Shown piece after piece: positions 15,306-23,216 of a stretch of 30,368 nucleotides of DNA. This DNA is from CAZEDU01 sp964511185 (lineage in GTDB: Bacteria; Myxococcota; Myxococcia; Myxococcales; Myxococcaceae). The notes under the pieces are model-generated. The model made no database searches, had not been told where the DNA came from, and saw only the letters and a program-made list of their open reading frames with translations. The stretch spans positions 1-30,368 of the forward strand of contig CAZEDU010000059.1 in the NCBI GenBank assembly GCA_964511185.1, written 5' to 3'. Position 1 is the first letter of the stretch. The number at the start of each line of letters is the position of its first letter. Position numbers and translations under genes: made by a program.

Positions 15306-16076
15306 GTGACCGCCTGGACCCTGTCTCTGCTGAGCGTCGCGCTGGTGAGCTTGGTGGCGCTGGTCGGTCTGGCCACGTTGTCCATGAATCCAGTGCGGCT
15401 CCGGAAGCTCGCCACGCTGATGATCAGCTTCGCCGTCGGAGCGCTGCTCGGCGACGCGTTCATTCACCTCATCCCCGAGACCTTCGCCGACCGGCCCAGC
15501 GGTGACCTGGAAGGCTCGTTGCTCATCCTCGGCGGCATCGTCCTCTTCTTCATCCTCGAGAAGCTGTTGCGGCGCGGGCACTCGGTGGTCCATCACCACC
15601 ATCAGCATCACCCGACAGAGGTGCGTCGGCCCGAGCTCGCCGCCATCAACCTGATCGGCGACGGCGTTCACAACTTCATCGACGGCGCGCTCATCGCCGG
15701 CAGCTATTTGATCAGCCCCACGCTGGGTGTCTCCACCACCATCGCGGTGCTTTTCCACGAGGTGCCGCAAGAGCTCGGCGACTTCGGAGTGCTGATTCAC
15801 AGCGGCGTGCCCGTGCGGCGGGCGGTGCTCCTCAATTTGGCTTCCGCCAGCTGCGCCATCTTGGGGGCGCTGGTGACGTTGAGCTTCGGCTCGGCGTTTG
15901 GCGGCTGGGTGGAGTCGACGTTGATCCCCGTGACCGCCGGCGGCTTCGTCTACATCGCCGCGGCCGACCTCATCCCCGAGCTGCAGCACGAACGCAGCTG
16001 GAAGGGGTTCGTGTGGCAAAGCGCGTTGATGACCCTCGGCATCGGCGTGATGGCCGCGTTGCGGTTCTTCGACTGA
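15306..16076 (+). CDS. ZIP-family divalent metal transporter
   Basis: This 256-residue membrane protein has about eight hydrophobic helices. The ZIP metal-binding helices are clear: DGVHNFIDG around H122/D126 (helix 4) and HEVPQELGD around H151/E152 (helix 5). A His-rich cytoplasmic loop (HSVVHHHHQHH, about 92-102) lies between helices 3 and 4, as in eukaryotic LIV-1 and many bacterial ZIPs. It probably moves zinc, iron or similar ions into the cytoplasm. I chose the GTG at 15306, which has AAAGGG 8 bases upstream and begins directly with helix 1; an ATG-type start at 15252 would add 18 non-hydrophobic residues. Confidence 0.88.
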   Translation: MTAWTLSLLSVALVSLVALVGLATLSMNPVRLRKLATLMISFAVGALLGDAFIHLIPETFADRPSGDLEGSLLILGGIVLFFILEKLLRRGHSVVHHHHQHHPTEVRRPELAAINLIGDGVHNFIDGALIAGSYLISPTLGVSTTIAVLFHEVPQELGDFGVLIHSGVPVRRAVLLNLASASCAILGALVTLSFGSAFGGWVESTLIPVTAGGFVYIAAADLIPELQHERSWKGFVWQSALMTLGIGVMAALRFFD

Positions 16077-16085
16077 GTTGCGGAC

Positions 16086-16121
16086 AAGAAAAGGGCCGCA
16101 TTCCTCCGTGGAACCGGCCCC
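16086..16121 (-). terminator. Rho-independent terminator of the tRNA-Met transcript
   Basis: Read on the minus strand, a GGGCCG...CGGCCC stem (16093-16120) with an inner TTCC/GGAA pairing is followed by TTTTCTT (16086-16092). It sits 18 bases past the tRNA 3' end, and could also stop the convergent ZIP transcript. Confidence 0.7.
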
Positions 16122-16138
16122 TTGGAGCGAGCTGTCTG

Positions 16139-16212
16139 TGGCTAGGGTCGGACTCGAACCGACTACCTGCGGATTATGAGACCGCCGCTCTAACCAGCTG
16201 AGCTACCTAGCC
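16139..16212 (-). tRNA. tRNA-Met (anticodon CAT, elongator)
   Basis: The 74-base cloverleaf has acceptor arms GGCTAGG/CCTAGCC, D-arm AGCTCAGCTGGTTAGAGC, anticodon loop CTCATAA (anticodon at 16176-16178) and T-arm GGTTCGAGTCC. The G1-C72 pair argues against initiator tRNA, and the sequence closely follows elongator tRNA-Met. The last anticodon-stem pair is a T-T mismatch (31-39). CCA is not encoded: the minus strand continues ACAGA after the acceptor stem. Confidence 0.93.
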
Positions 16213-16225
16213 GAAGCGCGCTGCG

Positions 16226-16252
16226 AGTATCGCAAAACGCTGATCGGCGCAA
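16226..16252 (-). promoter_or_regulatory. Possible promoter of the tRNA-Met gene
   Basis: On the minus strand, TTGCGC (16252-16247) and GATACT (16231-16226) are spaced 15 bases apart, with the tRNA 5' end 14 bases downstream of the -10. The match to sigma-70 hexamers is only moderate and the spacer is short. Confidence 0.3.
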
Positions 16253-16409
16253 CGCTGTCCGTGGTCCGTTTGCGATCGCTCAGCGCCTCTCGGCTGCCAG
16301 GCCGCTGGCACGCCCCAGGGGCCCATCGCGGCAAATCCCCGTGGTTCCTAGGCCTCGGTGCCGGCATGGAGCCTGCAAAAACAGCCCGAACTTTCCAGGG
16401 GATACCAAC

Positions 16410-17405
16410 GTGACCGTCATGCCAGGCATCGTTCCCTTTTTCCATGCGGGCAAGCAGGTGGCGGTCGCGGACGAACCTTCGAAACCCCAACCGCTGATGA
16501 GACCCGACTCCCTCTCCGAGCTTCGCATCGCAGATGTCTTGACGTTCCTCGAGCTTCGCCGCCTCGGCTCGATGACCCTGGTGGCCCGAGAGCTCAACGT
16601 CACGCCCTCCCAGGTCAGCAAGGCGATCGCGCGGCTCGAGTCGGTGCTGCAGGTCTCCCTCATCACCCGCGGGCCGAAGGGCATCATCCTCACCGAAGCG
16701 GCGCAGCGCATGGTCCCTCAGCTGCAGGGGGTGGTCGACTCGCTGCAAATGATGCGACAGCGCGAGCAGTCGACCTCGCCGGAGGTGACGCTCGCGTCTC
16801 CCGCGTTCCTGGGCGCCTTGCTCTTCCCCGCGATCGCCGAGGCGGTGCCGGAGTTGAAAGTGCGCGGGCTCGAGCTCGCGCCGGTGCTGGTGCGCGCCCA
16901 CGCCGCGGATCACCTGTTCGACATGGCGCTCGTCGAGGACGCGAGCCGGCTCCCGCCGAACTGGTCCGCGGTGCAGCTGGGCAGGTTGCGCCGCGCGCTC
17001 TTCGGTCCACCGGCGCTCGCCGCGCAGCTCGGCGTGGGGCCGATCTCCGCCGACAAGGTCCGCACTTTGAAATTCGTGACGCCGACCTACGTGGTGGACG
17101 GCCGCCTGATGCCGGGAGACGACGAGTGCCCGCTGCGGCTGGCCGATCGCCGCATCGGCCACGAGACCCAGACGCTCGCCGCGGCCCTCGCGCTCGCCGC
17201 GCGCTCCCAGCAGGTGGTGTTCGCGCCGGTCATCGCGGCGTTCAGCTACCTGCGGAGCAACGCGCTGGTCGAGATTCGGGTGAAGGGCTGGCACGTCGAG
17301 AGCACGCTCTTCCTGGCCTGTGACGCCGACCGCGTGCGCGCGCGCATTCAGGCCGCTGTGGCCGGCGCGCTCAAGGCGGCGATGCTCGAGTACGGAGCGG
17401 GGTAA
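16410..17405 (+). CDS. LysR-family transcriptional regulator
   Basis: The protein has 331 residues. The winged helix-turn-helix of LysR regulators follows an N-terminal extension: IADVLTFLELRRLGSMTLVA, then NVTPSQVSKAIARLE and SLITRGPKGIILTEAAQRMV. The rest is a periplasmic-binding-protein-like effector domain. I chose the GTG at 16410, which has AGGGGAT 8 bases upstream. This gives about 29 extra residues ahead of an ATG at 16497, which lacks a ribosome-binding site but would match the usual family length. No divergent target operon is evident: the tRNA lies upstream, so its targets are probably elsewhere. Confidence 0.85.
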   Translation: MTVMPGIVPFFHAGKQVAVADEPSKPQPLMRPDSLSELRIADVLTFLELRRLGSMTLVARELNVTPSQVSKAIARLESVLQVSLITRGPKGIILTEAAQRMVPQLQGVVDSLQMMRQREQSTSPEVTLASPAFLGALLFPAIAEAVPELKVRGLELAPVLVRAHAADHLFDMALVEDASRLPPNWSAVQLGRLRRALFGPPALAAQLGVGPISADKVRTLKFVTPTYVVDGRLMPGDDECPLRLADRRIGHETQTLAAALALAARSQQVVFAPVIAAFSYLRSNALVEIRVKGWHVESTLFLACDADRVRARIQAAVAGALKAAMLEYGAG

Positions 17406-17422
17406 GCGGCGCCATCGCGCGC

Positions 17423-18256
17423 TCAAGGCAGGTAACGCCGGAAGAAGCCGCCGACGAGCGCTGCGTACTCGGGCCCGCCCAGCGTGGTCGCGACGTTTCC
17501 GTGCTCGGCGCCTTCGACCAGCACGAGCTCTTTGGGCTCGTGCGCCTTGCCGAACATGCGCTTGGAGAACTCCGGCCGAACGAAGTCGTCCGCGGTGCCG
17601 TGAATGAAGAGCACCGGCGCCTCCACGCGCGCCACCCGCCGCTCCGTGTCCCAACCGTCGGCCGCGAAGAAGCTCGACGGCAGATCCATCTGCGAAGAGT
17701 CCCGCCCGAACTGCTCGATCGACGCGAAGCCGGACTCGAGCACCCACGCCACGGGGGGATCGACCTCGGCGCGCTGCGCCGCCGTCGCGGTGCCGAACGA
17801 CTTGCCGAAGTAGACGAGCCGCGTGGTGCCCGCGCGGTCCACCAGCCACTGACGCGCGGCGCGCGTATCCTCCTCGATTCCGCGCTCCGTCGGCGTCACG
17901 TCCGTCGAGGTCCCCCAGCCGCGGTAGTCGAACGTCAGCACGTCGAAGCCCATGTTCGACAGCCGCTTGGCCTCGCCGAAGTGGCTGTCGAGGTTCCCGC
18001 CTCGGCCGTGGAAGTGGAGCACGTGCCCCGCGGGCGGCTGCGCGCTCGCCTTGACGTACGCGGCCCCGAGCGTCACCTCTTCACTCACGGTCAGGAGCAG
18101 AGGCTCGATGCGATCGGCCGTGACCGTCTCTTCGGGCGTCTTGCCCGCAGGTTCGAGCAGGTACGCCTCGGCGCGCTTGGGCTCGTACAAGAACGCGTCG
18201 AGCTCGAAGCACCCAGAGAGCACCAGCGCCGCGCAGAGCATCGAAAGGCCCTTCAT
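17423..18256 (-). CDS. Lipoprotein alpha/beta-hydrolase
   Basis: This 277-residue protein starts with a lipoprotein signal peptide whose lipobox is LSGC (lipidated C16). The alpha/beta-hydrolase core has the oxyanion segment HFHGRGGN, the nucleophile elbow GKSFG (S153), the acid region HGTADD (D223/D224) and the catalytic His in EHGN (H262). The fold resembles the ABHD13/BEM46-like serine hydrolases; substrate unknown. It should be anchored at the periplasmic face of a membrane. Its ATG overlaps the stop of the upstream lipoprotein gene as ATGA, so the two are translationally coupled and may work together in the envelope. Confidence 0.87.
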   Translation of the reverse strand: MKGLSMLCAALVLSGCFELDAFLYEPKRAEAYLLEPAGKTPEETVTADRIEPLLLTVSEEVTLGAAYVKASAQPPAGHVLHFHGRGGNLDSHFGEAKRLSNMGFDVLTFDYRGWGTSTDVTPTERGIEEDTRAARQWLVDRAGTTRLVYFGKSFGTATAAQRAEVDPPVAWVLESGFASIEQFGRDSSQMDLPSSFFAADGWDTERRVARVEAPVLFIHGTADDFVRPEFSKRMFGKAHEPKELVLVEGAEHGNVATTLGGPEYAALVGGFFRRYLP

Positions 18257-18891
18257 TTCGCCGCCTCCTCGCCGAACCGGTAACGCGCGCCCAGCAGCGC
18301 GCCGAAGGCGCCTTGCCCGCCGGGGCCCTGCCAGTCGACCACGTTGAAGCGCGTGGGCTGATGCGGCTGGTACCACCGCCCCTCGAGCTGAAGGCCGGCC
18401 CGGCCCAGCCGAAGCTCCGCGCCGGCGCCCACCGCCCAGACCGGCCACGCCTGCGTCTGCGCCAGGCCGCTCGCCGAGACGAACGCCGCCACGCGCTCGC
18501 GAATGAGATAGCTCGCCGCGCCGGTCACCTCGAGGTACGGGCGAAACGCCTCGAAGTCGGTGAAGCCATACAGCCGGCTGGTCAGCGCGACCGCGGGCCG
18601 GGCCCCGAGCGCCTCGAGGAGCAGAAGCGTGCTGCCGACGTCGACGCCGGCGATACCGAACACCGCCGCCGTCCCGTGCAGGTGCGCGTGGACGTCGGCC
18701 CGGTCGGAGACGCCGTAGCTGGCGCCCAAAGTGGTCAGCGGCAAGGGCAGCACCCGGCCAGAGACGCGCGCCATCGGCCCGCCGAGCGAGCCTTCGAGCG
18801 CGACCTGTCCCTCGGGCGTGGGGCGCGTCTTCGTGACGTGGCCGCACCCGACCGCGAGGGCGCTCCATAAAACGATGACAATGCTTCGCAT
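18253..18891 (-). CDS. Predicted outer-membrane lipoprotein of unknown function
   Basis: The protein has 212 residues with a lipobox at LAVGC (C16). The mature part alternates polar and hydrophobic residues in short strands (RVSGRVLPLPLTTLGASYG, AVALTSRLYGF, AELRLGRAGLQLEGRWYQP) and ends GALLGARYRFGEE, a pattern common to small beta-barrel or barrel-like surface proteins. No family is recognised. I use the ATG at 18891 because it gives the signal peptide; the frame is open further upstream but would run through the divergent apbE promoter region. It is the first gene of a two-gene unit with the lipoprotein hydrolase. Confidence 0.75.
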   Translation of the reverse strand: MRSIVIVLWSALAVGCGHVTKTRPTPEGQVALEGSLGGPMARVSGRVLPLPLTTLGASYGVSDRADVHAHLHGTAAVFGIAGVDVGSTLLLLEALGARPAVALTSRLYGFTDFEAFRPYLEVTGAASYLIRERVAAFVSASGLAQTQAWPVWAVGAGAELRLGRAGLQLEGRWYQPHQPTRFNVVDWQGPGGQGAFGALLGARYRFGEEAAK

Positions 18892-18910
18892 GAGACCCAG
18901 TGTCGTACCA

Positions 18911-18935
18911 CGCCGCTCTTCGATTAAGAGCGGCG
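18911..18935. promoter_or_regulatory. Perfect 10-base inverted repeat abutting the apbE start
   Basis: CGCCGCTCTT (18911-18920), a 5-base loop CGATT and AAGAGCGGCG (18926-18935) form a perfect stem ending one base before the apbE GTG at 18937. In RNA the hairpin would cover the only purine-rich ribosome-binding candidate (AAGAG). In DNA it is a good dimer operator in the 45-base divergent gap. There is no T-run, so it is not an ordinary terminator. Confidence 0.5.
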
Positions 18936-18936
18936 T

Positions 18937-19968
18937 GTGCACTGGATCGCGCTCCTCATTCCGCTCGCTTCACTGGCTCCATCGGACGCCGGCGAGGCCC
19001 CCCTCGTCACGCGCACCCGCGCGATGATGGGCACCGAGATCACCATCGCGCTCGTCGGCGCCTCCACGGAAGAGGCGGAGCGGGGCTTCGCCGCGGCCTT
19101 CCCGATCTTCGAGCGCGTCGAGCGCGAGATGAACGAGTGGAAGGAAGACTCGGCCTTGTCGCAGGTGAACCGGTCGGCCGGAGCCGGAGAGGGCGTGCGC
19201 GTGTCGAGCGAGCTGTGCGAGGTGGTTCGCCTGTCACTCGAGGGCGCGCGTCGCACCAACGGGCTCTTTGATCCGACCTGGGCATCGCTCCGCGGCCTGT
19301 GGCGCTTCGGCGCGAACCAAGAGGCCCGCGTCCCAAGCCCAGCGAAGGTCCGACAGAAGTGCCCGCTCGTCGACCATGCGTCGGTCGAGGTGTCAGACGA
19401 TTGCGCGGTGAGGTTGGCGCGCAAGGGCATGCAGCTCGGGCTGGGAGGAATCGCCAAAGGGTGGTCGGTCGATCAGGCCGTGGCCGCGCTGCGCCAGGCG
19501 GGTTTCCAGCACTTCCTCGTGCAAGCGGGCGGCGACTTGTACGCCGCGGGCAAGCGAGGGGGCCGGCCCTGGCGCGTCGGCATCCGCGAGCCGAGGGGAG
19601 GGCGCGACGAGCTCTTCGCCTCGCTCGAGCTGAGCGATCAGGCCTTCTCGACGAGCGGCGACTACGAGCGCTTCTTCGAAGTCGGCGGCCGGCGCTACCA
19701 CCACCTCATCGATCCGCGGACCTGCTACCCGGCGACGTCCAGCCGATCGGCCAGCGTGCTCGCGCGCGCCGCCGTCGAAGCGGAGATCCTCACCAAGGCG
19801 ACCTTCATTCTGGGCGGCCAGCAGGCCCTCGCGCTCGCAGAACGGAACGGAGCGCAGCTGGTGCTCGTCACCTCGGACAACCAGGTGCTTCACACCGCTG
19901 GGCTCAAGGGGCGTCTGACGTATTCGCCGCCTCGGCCAGCGCCTGCGGCGGCCGCCCCAGCGCGTTGA
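18937..19968 (+). CDS. apbE: FAD:protein FMN transferase (ApbE family)
   Basis: This 343-residue protein has a hydrophobic signal-like start (MHWIALLIPLASLAPSDA). Family signatures are MMGTEITIALVG, LGLGGIAKGWSVDQA, the flavin and metal segment AGGDLYAAGKR, STSGDYERFFEVGG and HHLIDPRTCYPATSS. ApbE enzymes use FAD to attach FMN covalently to a Thr of target proteins such as Rnf or Nqr subunits, outside the cytoplasm. No such target gene is in the window. The start is a GTG at 18937 beside a strong hairpin. The last 65 bases overlap the convergent TolC-family gene; the overlapping tail is Pro/Ala-rich and lies beyond the conserved fold. Confidence 0.9.
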   Translation: MHWIALLIPLASLAPSDAGEAPLVTRTRAMMGTEITIALVGASTEEAERGFAAAFPIFERVEREMNEWKEDSALSQVNRSAGAGEGVRVSSELCEVVRLSLEGARRTNGLFDPTWASLRGLWRFGANQEARVPSPAKVRQKCPLVDHASVEVSDDCAVRLARKGMQLGLGGIAKGWSVDQAVAALRQAGFQHFLVQAGGDLYAAGKRGGRPWRVGIREPRGGRDELFASLELSDQAFSTSGDYERFFEVGGRRYHHLIDPRTCYPATSSRSASVLARAAVEAEILTKATFILGGQQALALAERNGAQLVLVTSDNQVLHTAGLKGRLTYSPPRPAPAAAAPAR

Positions 19969-21250
19969 GCAGCTGCGCGCGCGCGCTGGCCAAGCGGTAC
20001 TCGGATTGAACCCGCTGCGCCGCGGCGTTCGTCAACGCGACCTGCGCATCCCCCAGCTCGATGATGTTGCCCACGCCGGTCTCGTAGCGCCCCTCGGCCA
20101 GCCGCAGCCGCTCGCGCGCAGCCGACAGCGCCTCATCCGCCGCGACGAGCTCCTCCTTCGCCGCCACGACCGCGAGCCGCGCCCGCTCGACCTCGAGTCG
20201 AACCTGCTGGCGCAGCGCGTCGCTCTGCGCGTCGAGCGCGAACAGGCCGTACTCGGCCTCGCGCACCTGCGCGCGCGTCTGCAGCCCCTGGAAGATCGGC
20301 CAGCTCAGGTTGACGCCCGCGCTCCAGTTCCACGCGTTGCGATCGATGCTCGCCGCGCCCTCGGTCAGCCCGGTCGAGACGCCGAGGCTCGGCCAGTAGT
20401 TGCCACGGATCGATCGCAGCGTCAGCGCCTGGCTCTCCTGCTGCCTGGTCAGCGACGCGAGCTCGGGGCGCGCGCGGATCGCCTCTTCGAGCAGCGCGTC
20501 GGTCGTCGAGGCCTCTCCCTCGACCACCTCGAGCACGTCGTTCGACACCTGGTAGTCCGCCGGTCCCTCGACGCCCATCGCCAGGTTGAGCTGCGCCTTG
20601 GCCGTCGCGTACCCGTTCTGCGCGTTGATGAGCTGCACGCGCGCGTTGGCCAAGTCGGTGCGCGCCTGCGCGACGTCGATCTCCGGCCGGGTGCCGATCT
20701 GCACGAACGCCTCGGCCTGCGCGAGGTGCTGCCGCTGGTTCTCGAGCGTCTCCTGCGCCACCTCGACGAGCGCCTTCGCGGCGCGCGCGGTGAAGAACGC
20801 GGTGTGCACGTTCAACAGCACCTGCTGCTCGCTGGTGCGCGCGCTCTCCTTCTGCGCCTCCGCCTGCGCCTGCGAGGCGCGCCACCGCCCGGTGGTCTGG
20901 CCGAAGTCCCAGACGAGCTGGCTCGCCGACAGGCTGCCGCTGAAGTAGTCGAACGTGTCGAACGAGCTGCGGCTGCCCGTGCTCGAGAGGTCGCGCGGCA
21001 GCGAGCCAGGGCGCGGCACGAAGTTGGCCGTCGAACGCTGGTACGACAGGTTCGCCTGCACCTGCGGCAGCAACGGCGCGCGGAGTTGATCCGCCCGCGC
21101 GTTGGCCGCTCCGACGCCCGCCTGCGCCCGCCTGAGCTCGGGATGGTTCTGAAGCGCGGTGCGCAGCGCCTGTTCGAGCGAGAGCGCCGGGCCGTTCGGC
21201 GGCGCCGCCGCCAGCACGCCCGCGGTCACCAGCAGTGCCAACGCGTTCAT
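19904..21250 (-). CDS. TolC-family outer membrane efflux protein
   Basis: This 448-residue protein has a signal peptide (MNALALLVTAGVLAAA) and two repeats of the long paired helices and barrel strands of outer membrane efflux ducts. LSLEQALRTALQNHPELRRAQ opens the first repeat, and a second helical set begins around ELASLTRQQESQALTLRSIR. The helical parts are rich in Ala, Gln and Glu heptads. It should form the outer-membrane channel for the adjacent transporter. The ATG overlaps the permease gene's stop (ATGA), so it is the last gene of a four-gene efflux operon. Its 3' end overlaps apbE by 65 bases. Confidence 0.92.
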   Translation of the reverse strand: MNALALLVTAGVLAAAPPNGPALSLEQALRTALQNHPELRRAQAGVGAANARADQLRAPLLPQVQANLSYQRSTANFVPRPGSLPRDLSSTGSRSSFDTFDYFSGSLSASQLVWDFGQTTGRWRASQAQAEAQKESARTSEQQVLLNVHTAFFTARAAKALVEVAQETLENQRQHLAQAEAFVQIGTRPEIDVAQARTDLANARVQLINAQNGYATAKAQLNLAMGVEGPADYQVSNDVLEVVEGEASTTDALLEEAIRARPELASLTRQQESQALTLRSIRGNYWPSLGVSTGLTEGAASIDRNAWNWSAGVNLSWPIFQGLQTRAQVREAEYGLFALDAQSDALRQQVRLEVERARLAVVAAKEELVAADEALSAARERLRLAEGRYETGVGNIIELGDAQVALTNAAAQRVQSEYRLASARAQLLNALGRPPQALAEAANTSDAP

Positions 21251-22479
21251 CACTCGTACCTCAGCGCTTCGATGGGATCCAAGCGCGATGCCTTGCGCGC
21301 GGGGTACATGCCGAAGCCGACCCCCACCACGGCGCTGAACCCCACGGCCAGCGCGATGATGTCGGGGCGGATCAACATCGGCCACTCGAACTGGGACGCC
21401 AGCCACTGCGCCGCGCCGACGCCCAGCGCGATGCCGATCATCCCGCCCACCAGCGAGAGGGTGAGCGACTCGACCAGGAACTGCGCGAGGATGTGGCGCG
21501 GCTTCGCGCCGACCGCCATGCGAATGCCGATCTCCCGCGTCCGCTCGGTCACGCTCACCAGCATGATGTTCATGATCCCGATGCCGCCGACCAGGAGCGA
21601 CACCGCGGCGATCGCGGCGAGCAGCGTGGTCAAGGTGCGCGTGCTCTCCTCCCGCGCGCTCGCCATCTCGGTGAGGTTTCGAATCGAGAAGTCGTCCTCG
21701 GCGCTGGGCGGCAGGTTGTGCCGCTCGCGCAAGAGCTCGGTGATCTGACGCTGCGCGCGGGCGGTCTCCTCGGGAGAGGTGGCGCCGACCATGATGGAGC
21801 CGGCGATGTACTTCTGAAGGCCGCCCTGGATCTTCGCCTGAAAGGTCGACGTCGGTACGAAGACCGCGTCGTCATAGTCCTGCCCCATGGGCGACTGGCC
21901 CTTGCGCTCGAGCACGCCGACGACCTGAAACGGGATGTTGTTGATCCGCACCAGCTGGCCGATCGGGTCGGCCCCCGCCCCGAACAGCTTGTCCACCACC
22001 GTCTGCCCCAGCACCACCACCTTGCTGCCGGAGTCGACGTCGGAGGGGCTCAGCCCCGTGCCCATGGCCATGCGCCAGCTGCGAATCTGGAAGTACTCGG
22101 GGCTGGTGCCGGTGACGCTCGTGGCCCAGTTTTGATCCTCGCTCATCACCTGCGCGCCCGTGCGCAGCTGCGGCGCCGCCGCGCGGACCGAGGGGACCTG
22201 CGTCTGAATCGCGCGCAGGTCGTCCCAGGTGATGGTCGGCTGGCTCCCGAAGCCGCCCATCGCGCCGCCCCGCGTGCTCGTCCCCGACATCACGATGAGC
22301 AGGTTGGTGCCCATCGAGTTGAACGCGGCCGAGACCTGCGCCTTGGCGCCCTCGCCGATCGCGACCATGGCGATCACCGCGCCCACGCCGATGATGATGC
22401 CGAGCGTGGTGAGGAACGACCGCATCTTGTTGCGCAAGAGGGCGCGGCCCGCCACGCGCGTCGTCTGGTACAGGTTCAC
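21250..22479 (-). CDS. MacB-type ABC transporter permease
   Basis: The protein has 409 residues. The first membrane helix is near the N-terminus (MRSFLTTLGIIIGVGAVIAM). A periplasmic MacB core domain of about 220 residues follows, and then three helices in the FtsX-like module (TLLAAIAAVSLLVGGIGIMN, MLVSVTERTREIGIRMAVGA and the last segment ending YPARKASRLDPIEALRYE). This is the permease half of MacB; the ATPase is a separate gene just upstream. It couples ATP hydrolysis to periplasmic movement that drives substrates through TolC. The GTG at 22479 has GGAGG close upstream and overlaps the ATPase stop (GTGA). Confidence 0.92.
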   Translation of the reverse strand: MNLYQTTRVAGRALLRNKMRSFLTTLGIIIGVGAVIAMVAIGEGAKAQVSAAFNSMGTNLLIVMSGTSTRGGAMGGFGSQPTITWDDLRAIQTQVPSVRAAAPQLRTGAQVMSEDQNWATSVTGTSPEYFQIRSWRMAMGTGLSPSDVDSGSKVVVLGQTVVDKLFGAGADPIGQLVRINNIPFQVVGVLERKGQSPMGQDYDDAVFVPTSTFQAKIQGGLQKYIAGSIMVGATSPEETARAQRQITELLRERHNLPPSAEDDFSIRNLTEMASAREESTRTLTTLLAAIAAVSLLVGGIGIMNIMLVSVTERTREIGIRMAVGAKPRHILAQFLVESLTLSLVGGMIGIALGVGAAQWLASQFEWPMLIRPDIIALAVGFSAVVGVGFGMYPARKASRLDPIEALRYE

Positions 22480-23207
22480 GCGCTCGCCTCCCGAAGCGGG
22501 ATGTGCGCCGCGGGCATCGGCGTCTGGCGCTCGTCGGTCACCACCTGGCCGTCGCGCATGACGAGCACCCGCGCCGCATAGCGCGCGATGTCGTTCTCGT
22601 GCGTGACGAGCACGACCGTCATGCCCGAGCGGCCGAGGTCTTGGAACAAAGCCATGATCTCCTCGCTGGTGCGCGTGTCGAGGTTGCCGGTCGGCTCGTC
22701 CGCCAAAATCAGCTTCGGGTTGGTGACGATCGCCCGCGCGATGGCCACGCGCTGTTGCTGGCCGCCGGACAGCTGCGAGGGCAGGTGATCGATGCGCTTC
22801 CCCAGGCCCACCCGCTCGAGCGCCTCGGTGGCGCGCCGCTCGCGCTCCGCGGTCGGCACGCCCGCGTAGACCATCGGCAGCTCGACGTTCTCGCGGGCGC
22901 TGGTGCGGGCGAGCAGGTTGAAGCTCTGAAAGACGAAGCCGATGGTCTCGTTGCGGATCTCGGCGAGCTGATCGCGGCTGAGCTGCGACACCTCTCTGCC
23001 GGCGAGCAGGTACTTGCCGCTCGTCGGTCGATCGAGGCACCCCAGGATGTTCATCATCGTGGACTTGCCCGAGCCGGACGAGCCCATGACCGCGACGAAC
23101 TCACCCGCTCCGATGTCGAGCGTCACGCCGCGCAGCGCGTGCACCTCGACGTCGCCCATCCGGTAGACCTTGGTGACCTTCTCGAGCCGGAGCAGTCCGT
23201 CGCCCAT
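22476..23207 (-). CDS. MacB/LolD-type ABC transporter ATP-binding protein
   Basis: This 243-residue ATPase has Walker A GSSGSGKST, Q-loop FVFQSFNLL, signature LSGGQQQR, Walker B LILADEPT and the H-loop VTHEND. LxxVTKVYRMGDVEVHALRGV at the start is typical of the MacB/LolD subfamily. It powers the permease encoded next, with overlapping stop and start. The ATG at 23207 lies 9 bases after the membrane-fusion gene's stop, so it is second in the four-gene operon. Confidence 0.95.
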   Translation of the reverse strand: MGDGLLRLEKVTKVYRMGDVEVHALRGVTLDIGAGEFVAVMGSSGSGKSTMMNILGCLDRPTSGKYLLAGREVSQLSRDQLAEIRNETIGFVFQSFNLLARTSARENVELPMVYAGVPTAERERRATEALERVGLGKRIDHLPSQLSGGQQQRVAIARAIVTNPKLILADEPTGNLDTRTSEEIMALFQDLGRSGMTVVLVTHENDIARYAARVLVMRDGQVVTDERQTPMPAAHIPLREASA

Positions 23208-23216
23208 CGCGCGCCT

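Noticed and set aside
16139..16212. CAT-anticodon tRNA read as initiator tRNA or tRNA-Ile2
   Set aside because: The G1-C72 pair excludes a typical initiator, and the D-arm and acceptor sequence follow elongator tRNA-Met; the modified-C Ile type cannot be excluded absolutely.
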